Positions 1 through 8,110 of a stretch of DNA of 52,833 bases are shown here, in pieces. The notes beneath the pieces are model-generated. The model did no database searches. It saw nothing but the letters and a program-made list of their open reading frames with translations, and was not told the origin of the DNA. Within the stretch, counting starts at the first letter, position 1. Each line of letters begins with the position of its first letter. The position numbers and the translations under genes were made by a program. The stretch covers positions 1 through 52,833 of the forward strand of contig JAILMJ010000008.1 in assembly GCA_024692685.1 (NCBI GenBank), in the 5' to 3' direction. This DNA comes from Clostridia bacterium. Its GTDB lineage: Bacteria; Bacillota; Clostridia; Oscillospirales; Acutalibacteraceae.

Positions 1-221
1 AAAGTATGATTTCGCAATTCTTCCTTGCTCTGCGGCTTATTTTTCACGAGAAAACTGCTTCGCACCTCAAAAAGATGAAATTTGAGCATATTTGCAGGTT
101 ATGACGACGAGGAATACTTGGTTGTATTCTGAGGAGGAATGTCTGCATAAGATGCCAAAGTTCGCTTTTTGAGGCATTACTGTTTTACGGACACCCGCCC
201 TTATGCCGCGTTTTTTATTTT
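1..221. other. Intergenic segment of unknown nature at the left edge, structured-RNA or repeat candidate
   Basis: No recognisable gene lies here. On the minus strand there is one short open frame of 36 codons (177 down to 67) beginning MPQKANFGIL, without a convincing ribosome site. Copies of GCATAAG and CTTATGC can pair across the segment on the minus strand, and the sequence is unlike either flanking coding style. It lies directly downstream of the minus-strand DUF1508 gene. It could be a structured RNA, a dispersed intergenic repeat, or the 3' tail of a transcript. I see no second copy in this window. Confidence 0.3.
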
Positions 222-587
222 TTATCCCTTAACTATCTTGGCGTCCTTTGCGTTTTTGCCGACACTTGCTACGCCGTTAAGGCAACTCTTCTTGGTTTTA
301 TAACCCTCTGAAGAAATGATAATCTGGCCGTTCTTTGCTTTGAGCCTGAATCTGAACTCGCCCTTCTTATCGGCATAAACTTCATATTTGGGATTTTTAA
401 GAGCTTCGTAATTTTCTTCGGTCTGATCCTCAATTGCTGCGCAGGCGTTGGTTTTAACACTCTCAATGCCCTTTTTGCAGGAAGCGTCGGACTTGTAAAT
501 CTGGGATGTTGCAATTATTTCGCCATTACCTGCTTTTAAGTTAAACCTAATGCCGGAAGCGGTTTCACCAATAACAAATTTTCCCAT
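222..587 (-). CDS. DUF1508 (YegP-like) tandem-repeat protein
   Basis: This 121-residue protein consists of two copies of the DUF1508/UPF0339 module. The copies are at about residues 3-47 and 65-118, each with an F-x-F/R-x-L-K-A-x-N-G-x-I-I strand pair followed by a Y-K-(S/T)-x-x-x-C-x-x-G helix segment. The double-module layout matches E. coli YegP in size. The family's molecular function is not established; members are small, soluble and often stress-associated. The gene has its own near-perfect sigma-A promoter just upstream and a purine-rich ribosome site (AAAGGAAAA), so it is probably a well-expressed single-gene transcript. Family assignment is confident, function is unknown. Confidence 0.85.
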   Translation of the reverse strand: MGKFVIGETASGIRFNLKAGNGEIIATSQIYKSDASCKKGIESVKTNACAAIEDQTEENYEALKNPKYEVYADKKGEFRFRLKAKNGQIIISSEGYKTKKSCLNGVASVGKNAKDAKIVKG

Positions 588-654
588 TTTTCATTTTCCT
601 TTCTTTTTGTTTTTGACCGATTATAAAGTGCCTTTTGCAAAACACCTTGATATT

Positions 655-683
655 ATTATAAACTCACGCTTTGAATATGTCAA
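655..683 (-). promoter_or_regulatory. Sigma-A promoter of the DUF1508 gene
   Basis: On the minus strand TTGACA (683-678) and TATAAT (660-655) are separated by 17 nt. Both hexamers are perfect consensus, which predicts strong constitutive transcription of the small gene that starts at 587. Confidence 0.85.
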
Positions 684-693
684 TAACGCTTTT

Positions 694-2376
694 TCAGGCG
701 GCCGATAACGACGAAATAAATCTGATAATGAAATTGATAATGCTGATAATCGCAGAAATAATCATATAAAGCGTCGAGGAGGTGTCTGCCGTATCGGGCT
801 GATTTGTCTGATTGCCGGACGAAGAGGCGGAGGTAACGTTGACTGTAACGGTGGATTTGAGTTGCGTACCCGAAAGGGCGGCCGTTACCGTTGCGGTTCC
901 CGGGGCAACACCGCTGATTGCTCCCTGACCGCTGACCGTTGCCACCGCTGTGTCGGAGGATGAAAACTCAACCCCTCCCGTTGAGTGGGAGAGCGAGGGG
1001 GTAATCGTTTCGCCGACCTTTATATTCACGGTTTTGTCGGCATAGGTTATAAAGTTATCCTGAGCATTTACATCCGCTGACGCAGAAATGGAAACTTTAT
1101 AAAATCTTCTTGAACCTTCGCCCTCATTGACATACCACACGAGGTCTTCTCCGTTGAGAACCGGAGCGCAGTCCCTTGAGAGCACGGCATCGGCAGTCTG
1201 AATGTCTCCTACACGGTTACCGGCGTCATCAACCATTACAAAACGCAGGCCCTTATCCTTTCCGTCATAAGTGAATTCCTGCCAAAGCACGGCGAATTTC
1301 GAATCGGATATCTTAACAATTTTCGGAGTACTGCCCAAAAGGCCTTTACCTATATAATCGGTGAGGGTTACAGCACGGGCTTCGGAACTGTCACCCTTTG
1401 TTTTGACAAGCAGTATGATGTTTCTCTCATCTTTGTCAAGCCCTTTCATCTCAAATGAAGTATAGGATGATACCTTGCTGTGATCGATGGAGTTTATCGG
1501 AACAAGATAGGATGACGGGCTTATTTCCAGGCCGCCGACGGTAACTCCCGTACAATTTGCGCCCGTTTCACCGGGAATTTTTTTAAGTGTAATTTCTTTT
1601 AAATATTTGCCTTCCGTTACGGAATACTCTGTCAGAAGCACAGAGCGCGGATAGGCGTCTCCGTGATCAACAAGAACAAATTTATCGCCGTCTGCCTTTA
1701 CATACTGATTAAAGGAGTGGCTGACATGGTTTGCCTGAAAAGCTCCGAGATCGTTTTCAACCTGCAGAGTCGTGTAATCCATTATGACCGTAAGCTGCGA
1801 CTGATGGTTGACTCCGTTTTTATCGGCATATCTGAGCCTTGAAGTATGAATCATTATTTTCCCGCCGTTTTCCGCAATGGAAACATTGCCCGAGCGGAAG
1901 GGACCAATGGTGTAGCAGTTTGAAACGGAGCCGGCTGCGACTCTTTCAAAATTCTTTTTGTAACGGACAAGGCGCATTACCTCTGCGGAATCGTTTTCGC
2001 TGTCGTTCCACTGGCCGAAAAGCAAATAGTTATACTCCGAGCCGGAATAAAAGCCGCCGAACAGGGGCAGTTCCCTTGTGACGGTCCTGGCGCTGACTTT
2101 TTTGAATGCGCTGTCATAAACGGTCACATTAACGTCTTCTTTTGCACAGTCAACAACGGTATATCCGGATTCCGTTTTATAGATATATGAATTTGTGCCG
2201 CCGTTCCATCTGCTCGTTGATGAACTTACGGTGATTGCATCGGCAACTACCTTGGAGCCGATGTCGTTAAGCAGGGTTGTTTCGGTTTTGGCAGCCGCAA
2301 ATGATGATATCGCCAAACCCGTGCACATAATGATGAGTGCCATTAAAACGCAAAGTGATCTTCTGAATATTTTCAT
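694..2376 (-). CDS. Secreted, membrane-anchored protein with bacterial Ig-like (BIG2) domain
   Basis: The 560-residue product begins with a signal peptide (MKIFRRSLCVLMALII then a hydrophobic core ending near SSFAAA). The long middle part, about residues 40-440, has no family I recognise but is rich in short beta-strand segments with aromatic and glycine turns. A BIG2-type domain follows at roughly 445-515, with the typical E-x-x-x-S-S-D-x-x-V-A-T-V and G-x-A-x-G-x-A-x-V-T-A pattern. A Ser/Thr/Gln linker then leads to a C-terminal hydrophobic helix that probably anchors it in the membrane. It is expected to be displayed outside the cell. No LPxTG sorting motif is present. It has its own promoter and an AAGGAGTTGAGGAA ribosome site. 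Confidence 0.75.
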   Translation of the reverse strand: MKIFRRSLCVLMALIIMCTGLAISSFAAAKTETTLLNDIGSKVVADAITVSSSTSRWNGGTNSYIYKTESGYTVVDCAKEDVNVTVYDSAFKKVSARTVTRELPLFGGFYSGSEYNYLLFGQWNDSENDSAEVMRLVRYKKNFERVAAGSVSNCYTIGPFRSGNVSIAENGGKIMIHTSRLRYADKNGVNHQSQLTVIMDYTTLQVENDLGAFQANHVSHSFNQYVKADGDKFVLVDHGDAYPRSVLLTEYSVTEGKYLKEITLKKIPGETGANCTGVTVGGLEISPSSYLVPINSIDHSKVSSYTSFEMKGLDKDERNIILLVKTKGDSSEARAVTLTDYIGKGLLGSTPKIVKISDSKFAVLWQEFTYDGKDKGLRFVMVDDAGNRVGDIQTADAVLSRDCAPVLNGEDLVWYVNEGEGSRRFYKVSISASADVNAQDNFITYADKTVNIKVGETITPSLSHSTGGVEFSSSDTAVATVSGQGAISGVAPGTATVTAALSGTQLKSTVTVNVTSASSSGNQTNQPDTADTSSTLYMIISAIISIINFIIRFISSLSAA

Positions 2377-2396
2377 TTCCTCAACTCCTTATTGAT

Positions 2397-2425
2397 ATAT
2401 TACAACAAAATCGGAAACATTTCAA
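2397..2425 (-). promoter_or_regulatory. Promoter of the BIG2-domain protein gene
   Basis: On the minus strand TTGAAA (2425-2420) lies 17 nt from TAATAT (2402-2397). It stands back to back with the plus-strand promoter at 2435-2463, the two -35 boxes being only 9 nt apart. Confidence 0.7.
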
Positions 2426-2434
2426 CCATACCGA

Positions 2435-2463
2435 TTGAAAAGGCGGATTATCTGTGGTAATAT
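2435..2463 (+). promoter_or_regulatory. Promoter of the zinc-ribbon protein gene
   Basis: TTGAAA (2435-2440) and TAATAT (2458-2463) are separated by 17 nt, 21 nt ahead of the start codon at 2484. The -35 box is identical to that of the divergent promoter, so one bound regulator could affect both genes. Confidence 0.7.
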
Positions 2464-2483
2464 ATAGACAGAGGTGAGTTGAG

Positions 2484-2930
2484 ATGAAAATAGTGGTTAT
2501 CATTACAGTCATCGCTGTTATCGGCATTGCATATTTCTTTTTCACCAAAGATAAAAAGCCCTCGCGCAAGGAACTTTCAGCTGAAGAAAAGAAGGCGCTT
2601 TCCCTTATGAAAAGAGAGGCTCAGGCTATGGCCGACCCGGACTCCGAAGGGGATAAGCTTATATGTAAGTACTGCGGCTCTCACGTGGATGAAGGAAATG
2701 AAGTCTGCCCAAACTGCGGCGCGTCGCTGGAGGACGCAATTCAGGCGGCAAATATGAAAAAGGCAATAGAGAATCTCAGAGAGCTCAACACCCAACTCAA
2801 AGCCGAAGAAGAACAGGAAAAAGAGGAAAAGAGGGAAAAGATGGAGGACGCCGTAAAGATGGCGGCAATCTCCACAGTAGCGCCGATAACCGGCAGATAT
2901 ATCTACAAAAAAATCAAACGGAAAAAATGA
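2484..2930 (+). CDS. Membrane-anchored zinc-ribbon protein with coiled coil
   Basis: This 148-residue protein starts with a single hydrophobic helix (residues 2-20). A charged stretch follows, then a double-zinc-ribbon-like knuckle C-x-x-C-G-S-H ... C-x-x-C-G-A-S at about residues 60-80. A highly charged E/K-rich helix, likely coiled coil, occupies about 90-125, and the tail is basic. It is probably bound to the inner face of the membrane. The function is unknown; similar short zinc-ribbon proteins are common in Clostridia. It is transcribed alone between its promoter and a strong terminator. The ribosome site is GAGGTG, 7 nt before the ATG. Confidence 0.7.
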   Translation: MKIVVIITVIAVIGIAYFFFTKDKKPSRKELSAEEKKALSLMKREAQAMADPDSEGDKLICKYCGSHVDEGNEVCPNCGASLEDAIQAANMKKAIENLRELNTQLKAEEEQEKEEKREKMEDAVKMAAISTVAPITGRYIYKKIKRKK

Positions 2931-2939
2931 TATAAACAG

Positions 2940-2973
2940 GGGGAACACTGCAAAGTGTTCCCCTTTCTTTTTG
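2940..2973 (+). terminator. Intrinsic terminator after the zinc-ribbon gene
   Basis: A 10-bp stem GGGGAACACT / AGTGTTCCCC (2940-2949 and 2954-2963) with a GCAA loop is followed by TTTCTTTTTG. The hairpin also ends beside the stop of the convergent minus-strand gene and may serve both directions. Confidence 0.85.
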
Positions 2974-3483
2974 TTATTGGATTGTAATATGGCACATCTT
3001 CATGGCGCCGAGCGCGTTGGAATGGCTTTCGGGCGTTACTCCCGCGCAGCAGGAGGAATCAACCTTTATCTCCGCCTCCGGCAGATACGCCTTGATGAGC
3101 ATGGCGTTCGAGATAACGCAGATATCTGTGCACAGTCCGATTAACTCAATGCTGTCGTAACCTTTTTCACGCACATATTCCGCAAGTTCCGTGCTGCCGA
3201 AAGTTGGCTTTTCAAAGCACCTGTGCCCCGCGGCAAGTTTCTTTATGTCTTTCTGCAGTTCCCAGCCGGGGGTGCCTTTCACACAGTGAATAACGGGAAG
3301 ATTTCTGCCTTCACATGTATTGAGATAATTCTCCGTGTGAGTGTCAAGGGTAAAAACCACATCGCCGTCAAAGTTTTTTATCTTGCGTATAACCGGCTCC
3401 GTAATCTCCTGCGCTTCGGCTGTGCCGAGCGAACCGGTTATGAAATCGTTTTGCATATCAACAACGATTAACAGCTTTTTCAT
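2974..3483 (-). CDS. Isochorismatase-family cysteine hydrolase, nicotinamidase-like
   Basis: The 169-residue protein has the isochorismatase-fold signature VDMQNDF with Asp9, a Lys at 92 in EKPTFGS, and the nucleophile Cys122 in TDICV, giving the Asp-Lys-Cys triad. A D-x-H pair at residues 47-49 (LDTHTENY) resembles the metal site of nicotinamidases, which convert nicotinamide to nicotinate plus ammonia. Related enzymes hydrolyse other amides or ureides, so the substrate is not certain. It lies 1 nt downstream of the metallophosphoesterase stop codon and is probably co-transcribed with it. The ribosome site is GAGGTGAGGA. Length is normal for the short nicotinamidase subgroup. Confidence 0.8.
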   Translation of the reverse strand: MKKLLIVVDMQNDFITGSLGTAEAQEITEPVIRKIKNFDGDVVFTLDTHTENYLNTCEGRNLPVIHCVKGTPGWELQKDIKKLAAGHRCFEKPTFGSTELAEYVREKGYDSIELIGLCTDICVISNAMLIKAYLPEAEIKVDSSCCAGVTPESHSNALGAMKMCHITIQ

Positions 3484-3484
3484 T

Positions 3485-4801
3485 TTATGTCCTCACCTCG
3501 TCAAGATCCTGCATCTCAACAGGCTCCTTGGCATAGAAGGATGTGTATTTATCCTGATAATAATTCTCGGCATGCCAGTTGATAGCTCCGTCAGCGGCTA
3601 TATCCAGCACTGTGCATCCTCTCTGTGAGCCGAGTTTGTAAATGCCGATGTACGCAAGGTAGTCAACGCTCATACCGTAGGTAAGACCTATTCCGTTATA
3701 GACAACCGAGAAGTTGTTGAGATGGTCATGACCGCAGAAGACGCTGTCGGTTGAGCCGAGTTCGAGCATTGTTTCGTAGAGTTCATCCTCGTGAATACCG
3801 CTGTATATACCCATATTCTTTTCGCCGGCGCTGCCGTATTTGAAATGAACCTTTTCGGTATCCTGACGGCCGTTGTCAATATATTCGTTCCAGGCATCTC
3901 TGTATTCGGTCATCGGGATATGGAAGAATACGCTTGAGGGAACCGAGTCAACATACCTTTCATTGGCCTTTGCCTTTGCCGCATCCAAAGCCTTAACCGT
4001 TTCGGCATTCTTCTGCTTAACCGAAGCGATTGTTTCCCTGTACCACTCTATCTGGTTTTCGTGCATATTGTCGTATTTCCACAGAACGCCGAAAATATCG
4101 CCGTCAATATACGAATGAGAATCCATCAGGACAAGCGACCTGACTATGACACCGTCATTGTTGCAGATATTGAATACCTGATTGCCGGAGCCGTCAACAT
4201 CCTCGGGACCTGCCTGAAGCAGACAGTGAGGGAATTTGCCGGATGAGTAAAAGTCGGTTATTTCCTCTCTGGAATAATAGGAATATGCCTCGGTATCGTG
4301 GTTGCCGAAGGACATTGTCCAGTATATACCGAGGTCCTCCATAAGACGGGCAAAAACATCCGCGCCGGTCTTGTTGTTGAAGGTGCCCGACTGGAAGGGA
4401 ACGGGATAGGCGATATCGCCTGTTACAATGACAAAATCGGGGCGTTCCGCACTGAGCATTGCCGCAACGGCGTTTATTGCCATCGAGTCCTTTTTTGTGC
4501 TTAACCAGCCGCCGCCTATATGAACGTCGGTGAGCTGAACTATTTTCATATCCTTGTTGCCGGAATAAATGTTCCACACGCCGTTTGACACGTTCTCCGC
4601 CTTAAGGGGAATATCAACCGCCGGGAACTGCTCCGCCTTGTTTATATTGCTCTTAACTCCTATCATTCCGATGGCTGTGGTGATAATGAAAAACGCAAGC
4701 AATGCGCACAGAATTGACAGGAGGATTCTCTTCGCTCTGCGTCTTCTCTTCTTTCTTTTGATTGATTTTTCAACAGGCACAGGTTTCTTTTCACTCATCA
4801 T
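3485..4801 (-). CDS. Membrane-anchored calcineurin-like metallophosphoesterase
   Basis: The start chosen is the ATG at 4801 (a second ATG follows at 4798), because AAGGAG lies just upstream; an in-frame TTG further upstream lacks this. The 438-residue protein has a basic, lysine-rich N-terminus, one transmembrane helix (about residues 25-50) and an extracytoplasmic phosphoesterase domain. Metal-ligand motifs are in order: LTDVHIG, VTGDIAY, FGNHD, a HIP motif and CGHDH, all intact. It should hydrolyse phosphomonoesters or diesters outside the membrane; the substrate is unknown. Its start overlaps the end of the CDF transporter gene by 8-11 nt, suggesting translational coupling, and it is followed closely by the cysteine hydrolase. 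Confidence 0.8.
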   Translation of the reverse strand: MMSEKKPVPVEKSIKRKKRRRRAKRILLSILCALLAFFIITTAIGMIGVKSNINKAEQFPAVDIPLKAENVSNGVWNIYSGNKDMKIVQLTDVHIGGGWLSTKKDSMAINAVAAMLSAERPDFVIVTGDIAYPVPFQSGTFNNKTGADVFARLMEDLGIYWTMSFGNHDTEAYSYYSREEITDFYSSGKFPHCLLQAGPEDVDGSGNQVFNICNNDGVIVRSLVLMDSHSYIDGDIFGVLWKYDNMHENQIEWYRETIASVKQKNAETVKALDAAKAKANERYVDSVPSSVFFHIPMTEYRDAWNEYIDNGRQDTEKVHFKYGSAGEKNMGIYSGIHEDELYETMLELGSTDSVFCGHDHLNNFSVVYNGIGLTYGMSVDYLAYIGIYKLGSQRGCTVLDIAADGAINWHAENYYQDKYTSFYAKEPVEMQDLDEVRT

Positions 4802-5639
4802 TTTTGCTCCTTCCGTCAAAGTATATTTCTCCGTTAAGCTCCTCGCTTATTGTTTTCTCCAGTAAATCCCAGGAAACAGCATCTCCGGCAGGTCCGGTTA
4901 AACTCACCGTAAAAACTCTGTTCTCACCGTATCTGTGACAATTTATCCTGCCGATGTTTTCAAGCCCGTATTCTCTGAGTATTTTTTCCGCCTGAAGGCA
5001 GAGACTTTCATCCCTTTTGCCTATCAGGGATGATATGGCGGAAACGAGCATTCTTATTCCGCCGACCTCTATTATCACAGCTATGAGCATTCCAGAAACA
5101 CCGTCAAGCGAGTATCCGATTTTTTCGGAAAGGGTGAAGGATATCAAGGTGGCCGCAGTGATAAAAAAATCAAGGACACTGTCCGTCCTCATAGCCAGCA
5201 GGGTGGATGACCCTGCCTTTTTTCCCGTTGCCGAGAACATCACCGCAAGCCCGGCTTTGACCGCTATTGTAAGCGCAATGAGCAGGGCGTACTTCGGAGA
5301 ATACCAGACGGGTATGGGATACATCAGCCTTTCGAGCGAAATGTAGGCAAAATAAAACGCCGTAGCGCAAATAAAGACCGATATAAGCAAATCGGTTATT
5401 TCCTCCGCTCTGCCGAAACCGTAGGGATATTTTTCGCTGCTGCTCCCGGCTGCAATATACATCCCTACCGTTGCGGCCGCGCAGGCAATTGAGTCAATAA
5501 GGTTGTTTATCGAGTCGGCATAAATACCGATGCTGTTTGTAGAAAGGCCGATATAAAACTTCAGGAAAAACAAAGCAAGATTGACGGCGAGACCGGATAC
5601 AACTGCAATCAGCACAATGCGTTTCTTTTTTTTATGCAT
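4791..5639 (-). CDS. Cation diffusion facilitator (CDF) family metal transporter
   Basis: This 282-residue membrane protein has about six hydrophobic helices and a C-terminal cytoplasmic metal-binding domain (from about residue 205), as usual for CDF exporters. The helix-2 site reads ADSINNLID, an Asn-x-x-Asp arrangement as in the subgroup usually linked to manganese, and helix 5 carries TDSVLD (D-x-x-x-D). The zinc-type His is missing, so manganese or iron export by proton antiport is more likely than zinc; this is inference. The YPYGFGRAEE loop is the family's standard histidine-poor variant. The ribosome site is AAGGAGAGACCG. It leads the transcript that includes the metallophosphoesterase and the cysteine hydrolase. 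Confidence 0.85.
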   Translation of the reverse strand: MHKKKKRIVLIAVVSGLAVNLALFFLKFYIGLSTNSIGIYADSINNLIDSIACAAATVGMYIAAGSSSEKYPYGFGRAEEITDLLISVFICATAFYFAYISLERLMYPIPVWYSPKYALLIALTIAVKAGLAVMFSATGKKAGSSTLLAMRTDSVLDFFITAATLISFTLSEKIGYSLDGVSGMLIAVIIEVGGIRMLVSAISSLIGKRDESLCLQAEKILREYGLENIGRINCHRYGENRVFTVSLTGPAGDAVSWDLLEKTISEELNGEIYFDGRSKNDE

Positions 5640-5667
5640 CGGTCTCTCCTTTCGGTTATTGTATCAA

Positions 5668-5695
5668 GGGGAACACCGAACCTGCGGTGTTCCCC
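5668..5695 (-). terminator. Hairpin between the CNNM and CDF genes, probable weak terminator
   Basis: An 11-bp inverted repeat GGGGAACACCG / CGGTGTTCCCC with a 6-nt loop lies in the gap after the CNNM gene on the minus strand. The following sequence is TTGATAC, so the U-tract is poor; partial read-through into the CDF gene is likely. The stem shares its first nine bases with the terminator at 2940. Confidence 0.55.
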
Positions 5696-5702
5696 GAACA
5701 GA

Positions 5703-7061
5703 TTATTCTTCCTCTTCCTCATCTTCAGCAGGGAGAATCTCGACCTTGATTTCCCCGAGCCTTCTCTCATCCATGGAGACAATGGTAAATCTTATGTTGT
5801 CATAGTCAACCGAGAGCGGAAGCTTTGTATCCTCACCGGGCAGATAGCCGAGAATGCTGATGAGGAAACCTCCGAGAGTGTCATAGTCCCCTTCCGGCAG
5901 CTGTGTGCCGACAAGTTCGTTGACCTCATCAAGGTCGGCGGTGGCATCTATTGTGAAAGTCGTTTCGTTTATCCGGACTATTTCTTCCTGTTCATCGTCG
6001 TCATATTCGTCGCGGATATTTCCGACTATTGACTCAATGACGTCCTCGAGAGTTATTATGCCGGCGGTGCCGCCGTATTCGTCAACAACAACGGCAAACT
6101 GGGTTCTGCTCTCATTCATGGCCTTGAAAATATCAGAGCACGCCTGGGTTTCGGCAACATAGAGGGGCTTCCTCATAACCTTTTTGATGGTCAGGCTTGC
6201 GGGAATTTTCTGCCCGACATACTGAAGCAGATCCTTGGCATAAAGCACGCCGACGATATTATCCTGGTCATCCTTGAAAACAGGAATTCTCGAATATCCG
6301 TTCTCAACACAAAGGTCCGCGACCTCGTCAACCGACTTTGTCACCTCGATGGCAACCATATCGGTACGGTGAGTCATAATGTCACCTGCGTCAAGATTGT
6401 CAAACTCGAAAATGTTGTCTATCATCTCCGCCTGAGTATTTTCGATAACGCCTTTTTCTTCACCTGCGTCAACCATCATTCTGATTTCTTCTTCGGTGAC
6501 ATTTTCTTCGTCCGCATTGGGGTCATAACCGAAAATGCGCACAACGGCGTTAGTTGATATGGCAAGGAATCTCACAAACGGTTTCGTGATTTTCGCGAAG
6601 CCGAGCAATATGCCGACAACTTTGTAAGAAACCTTTTCCGGTGACTGCATCGCTATTTTTTTAGGCGCAAGTTCACCCAGCACAAGCGAGAAATATGATG
6701 TAAGTACAGTAATGAGAACCACGGAAATCGCAGAGAATAAGCCCGCACGTACGCCCGGCCATCTGCTGACTACAGCGTTGGTGAGCATAGCGGCAAACGA
6801 GGTTGACGCCGAAGCGGATGTAAGGAATCCCGCCAGAGTGACGCCTATCTGAATGGTTGATAAAAATCTGCTTGAGTTTTCCGTCAGTTTGAGAATTTGC
6901 TTTGCTTTTTTATCGCCCTCTTCGGCAAGATTTTTTATCTTGATATCGTTGAGCGATATGATGGCGATTTCGCTCATTGCAAAAAATGCATTGATAACAA
7001 TGAGCACGAGTAAAAGTAAAAGTTTAAGAATAATTGAGACCGCAGGGCCCGGGTCATCCAT
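5703..7061 (-). CDS. CNNM/CorC-HlyC family membrane protein with CBS domains
   Basis: The 452-residue protein has the classic order of this family. A DUF21 membrane domain (about residues 8-200, with the NAFFAMSEIAI signature) is followed by a pair of CBS domains (about 215-335) with the SRIPVF and GGTAGIITLEDVIE motifs. A CorC_HlyC transporter-associated domain ends the protein (about 355-440), with an acidic tail of consecutive Asp/Glu. Bacterial members are linked to magnesium or cobalt resistance and export; the old haemolysin label is misleading. It is the only gene after its own strong promoter. The ribosome site is AAAGGAG. Family assignment is confident, the transported ion is not shown by sequence. 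Confidence 0.88.
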   Translation of the reverse strand: MDDPGPAVSIILKLLLLLVLIVINAFFAMSEIAIISLNDIKIKNLAEEGDKKAKQILKLTENSSRFLSTIQIGVTLAGFLTSASASTSFAAMLTNAVVSRWPGVRAGLFSAISVVLITVLTSYFSLVLGELAPKKIAMQSPEKVSYKVVGILLGFAKITKPFVRFLAISTNAVVRIFGYDPNADEENVTEEEIRMMVDAGEEKGVIENTQAEMIDNIFEFDNLDAGDIMTHRTDMVAIEVTKSVDEVADLCVENGYSRIPVFKDDQDNIVGVLYAKDLLQYVGQKIPASLTIKKVMRKPLYVAETQACSDIFKAMNESRTQFAVVVDEYGGTAGIITLEDVIESIVGNIRDEYDDDEQEEIVRINETTFTIDATADLDEVNELVGTQLPEGDYDTLGGFLISILGYLPGEDTKLPLSVDYDNIRFTIVSMDERRLGEIKVEILPAEDEEEEE

Positions 7062-7096
7062 AAAGGACTGTCTCCTTTCAAAAAAATAACGAAATT

Positions 7097-7125
7097 ATTC
7101 TAACATACACGGTCTTAATTGTCAA
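7097..7125 (-). promoter_or_regulatory. Promoter of the CNNM-family gene
   Basis: On the minus strand TTGACA (7125-7120) and TAGAAT (7102-7097) are 17 nt apart. The -35 box directly abuts the stop codon of the upstream GH130 gene at 7126. Confidence 0.75.
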
Positions 7126-8106
7126 TCAGCCCGGCTGTGCTCCGCTCAGGCACAGATTGATAAGATCATTGACATCGGCCGAAGCCATACATTCAACTGT
7201 ATCTGAGGCGCCGTAGTAAATCTTGACTTCCCCGTCATCCTCAAGAATCATACCGCCGGGGAATACCGTATCGCGGCGGAAACCGTCTTCAAGCTCAAAG
7301 TCACGGTCACACACAATAAGGGGTTTGTCGTAAAGTCCCTTCACCTTTGACGGGTCGTCGGGATCAAGCAGCATAATGCCTGCGCGGTAAATCTTTTCCC
7401 ATCTGTCTTCCCAGCCGTTTTTCCCTCTGCCGGGTATAAGTTCAACAGCGTGGAAGGTTGTAAGCCAGCCCTTCTCCGTTCTGACGGGCGGGGCCGCGGG
7501 ACCTATCTTATTATTTGCGAACGGCACATTCTCTATGCCTGCCACGAGTTTGTGGTTGCCCCAGTAAACAAGATCGGGAGAATCGCAGACCCAGATATCG
7601 AAGGCATCCCTGCCTCTTGAATAAACGGGCATAGGCCTTTCAAGCATAACATATTTGCCGCCGATTTTTTCGGGGAAAAGCGCCATGTTTCGGTTGTCCG
7701 GCGCGGAAAGGCTGATAATATCAATGCCGCTGAAATCATCCCTTACCCTGCCGACGCCGCCTCTGAGACCGTGACGGGTATCACAGGCAAAACAGGCATA
7801 CATCACACCTTCCGTTACTGTCAGACGGACATCGTAAACCCTTGATATCTCGTCGGTTTTAACGGCAAAGAACGGTTTCGGGGATACCTCCCAGTTTATG
7901 CCGTCATCGGAAAAGGCAAGGCCGTTGTTTGTGCCCGAAAGTTTCCGCTTTTCAACATCTCCGTAATCATTGCGGAAAACCATAACATATCTGCCGCCGT
8001 ACTTGCATACACCGGCGTTGAAAACCAATGCCGAATCAAACGGTATATCCTTCCTTGTGAGGACGGGTTTTTCGAGTTTTCTGATGACTCCGGATGATTT
8101 TTCCAT
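7126..8106 (-). CDS. Glycoside hydrolase family 130-type glycosidase/phosphorylase
   Basis: The ATG at 8106 (MEKSSG) is preferred over an in-frame upstream start because AGAGG lies just before it; this gives 326 residues. The protein looks like a five-bladed propeller of the GH130/PH1107-related family, with FNAGVCKYGGRYVMVFRND near the N-terminus and a conserved DTVFPGGMI and IYYGASDT near the end. Characterised relatives phosphorolyse beta-mannosides to mannose 1-phosphate or hydrolyse them. The substrate here is not known. It is the last gene of a five-gene operon with a LarA-like protein, Gnd and a PfkB kinase, which fits carbohydrate breakdown. Only 4 nt separate it from the kinase gene. 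Confidence 0.8.
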   Translation of the reverse strand: MEKSSGVIRKLEKPVLTRKDIPFDSALVFNAGVCKYGGRYVMVFRNDYGDVEKRKLSGTNNGLAFSDDGINWEVSPKPFFAVKTDEISRVYDVRLTVTEGVMYACFACDTRHGLRGGVGRVRDDFSGIDIISLSAPDNRNMALFPEKIGGKYVMLERPMPVYSRGRDAFDIWVCDSPDLVYWGNHKLVAGIENVPFANNKIGPAAPPVRTEKGWLTTFHAVELIPGRGKNGWEDRWEKIYRAGIMLLDPDDPSKVKGLYDKPLIVCDRDFELEDGFRRDTVFPGGMILEDDGEVKIYYGASDTVECMASADVNDLINLCLSGAQPG

Positions 8107-8110
8107 ACTG

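Noticed and set aside
5668-5695. Repeat family shared with the hairpin at 2940
   Set aside because: Both stems begin GGGGAACAC, but only two copies occur and each sits at a gene end, so simple terminators are enough to explain them.
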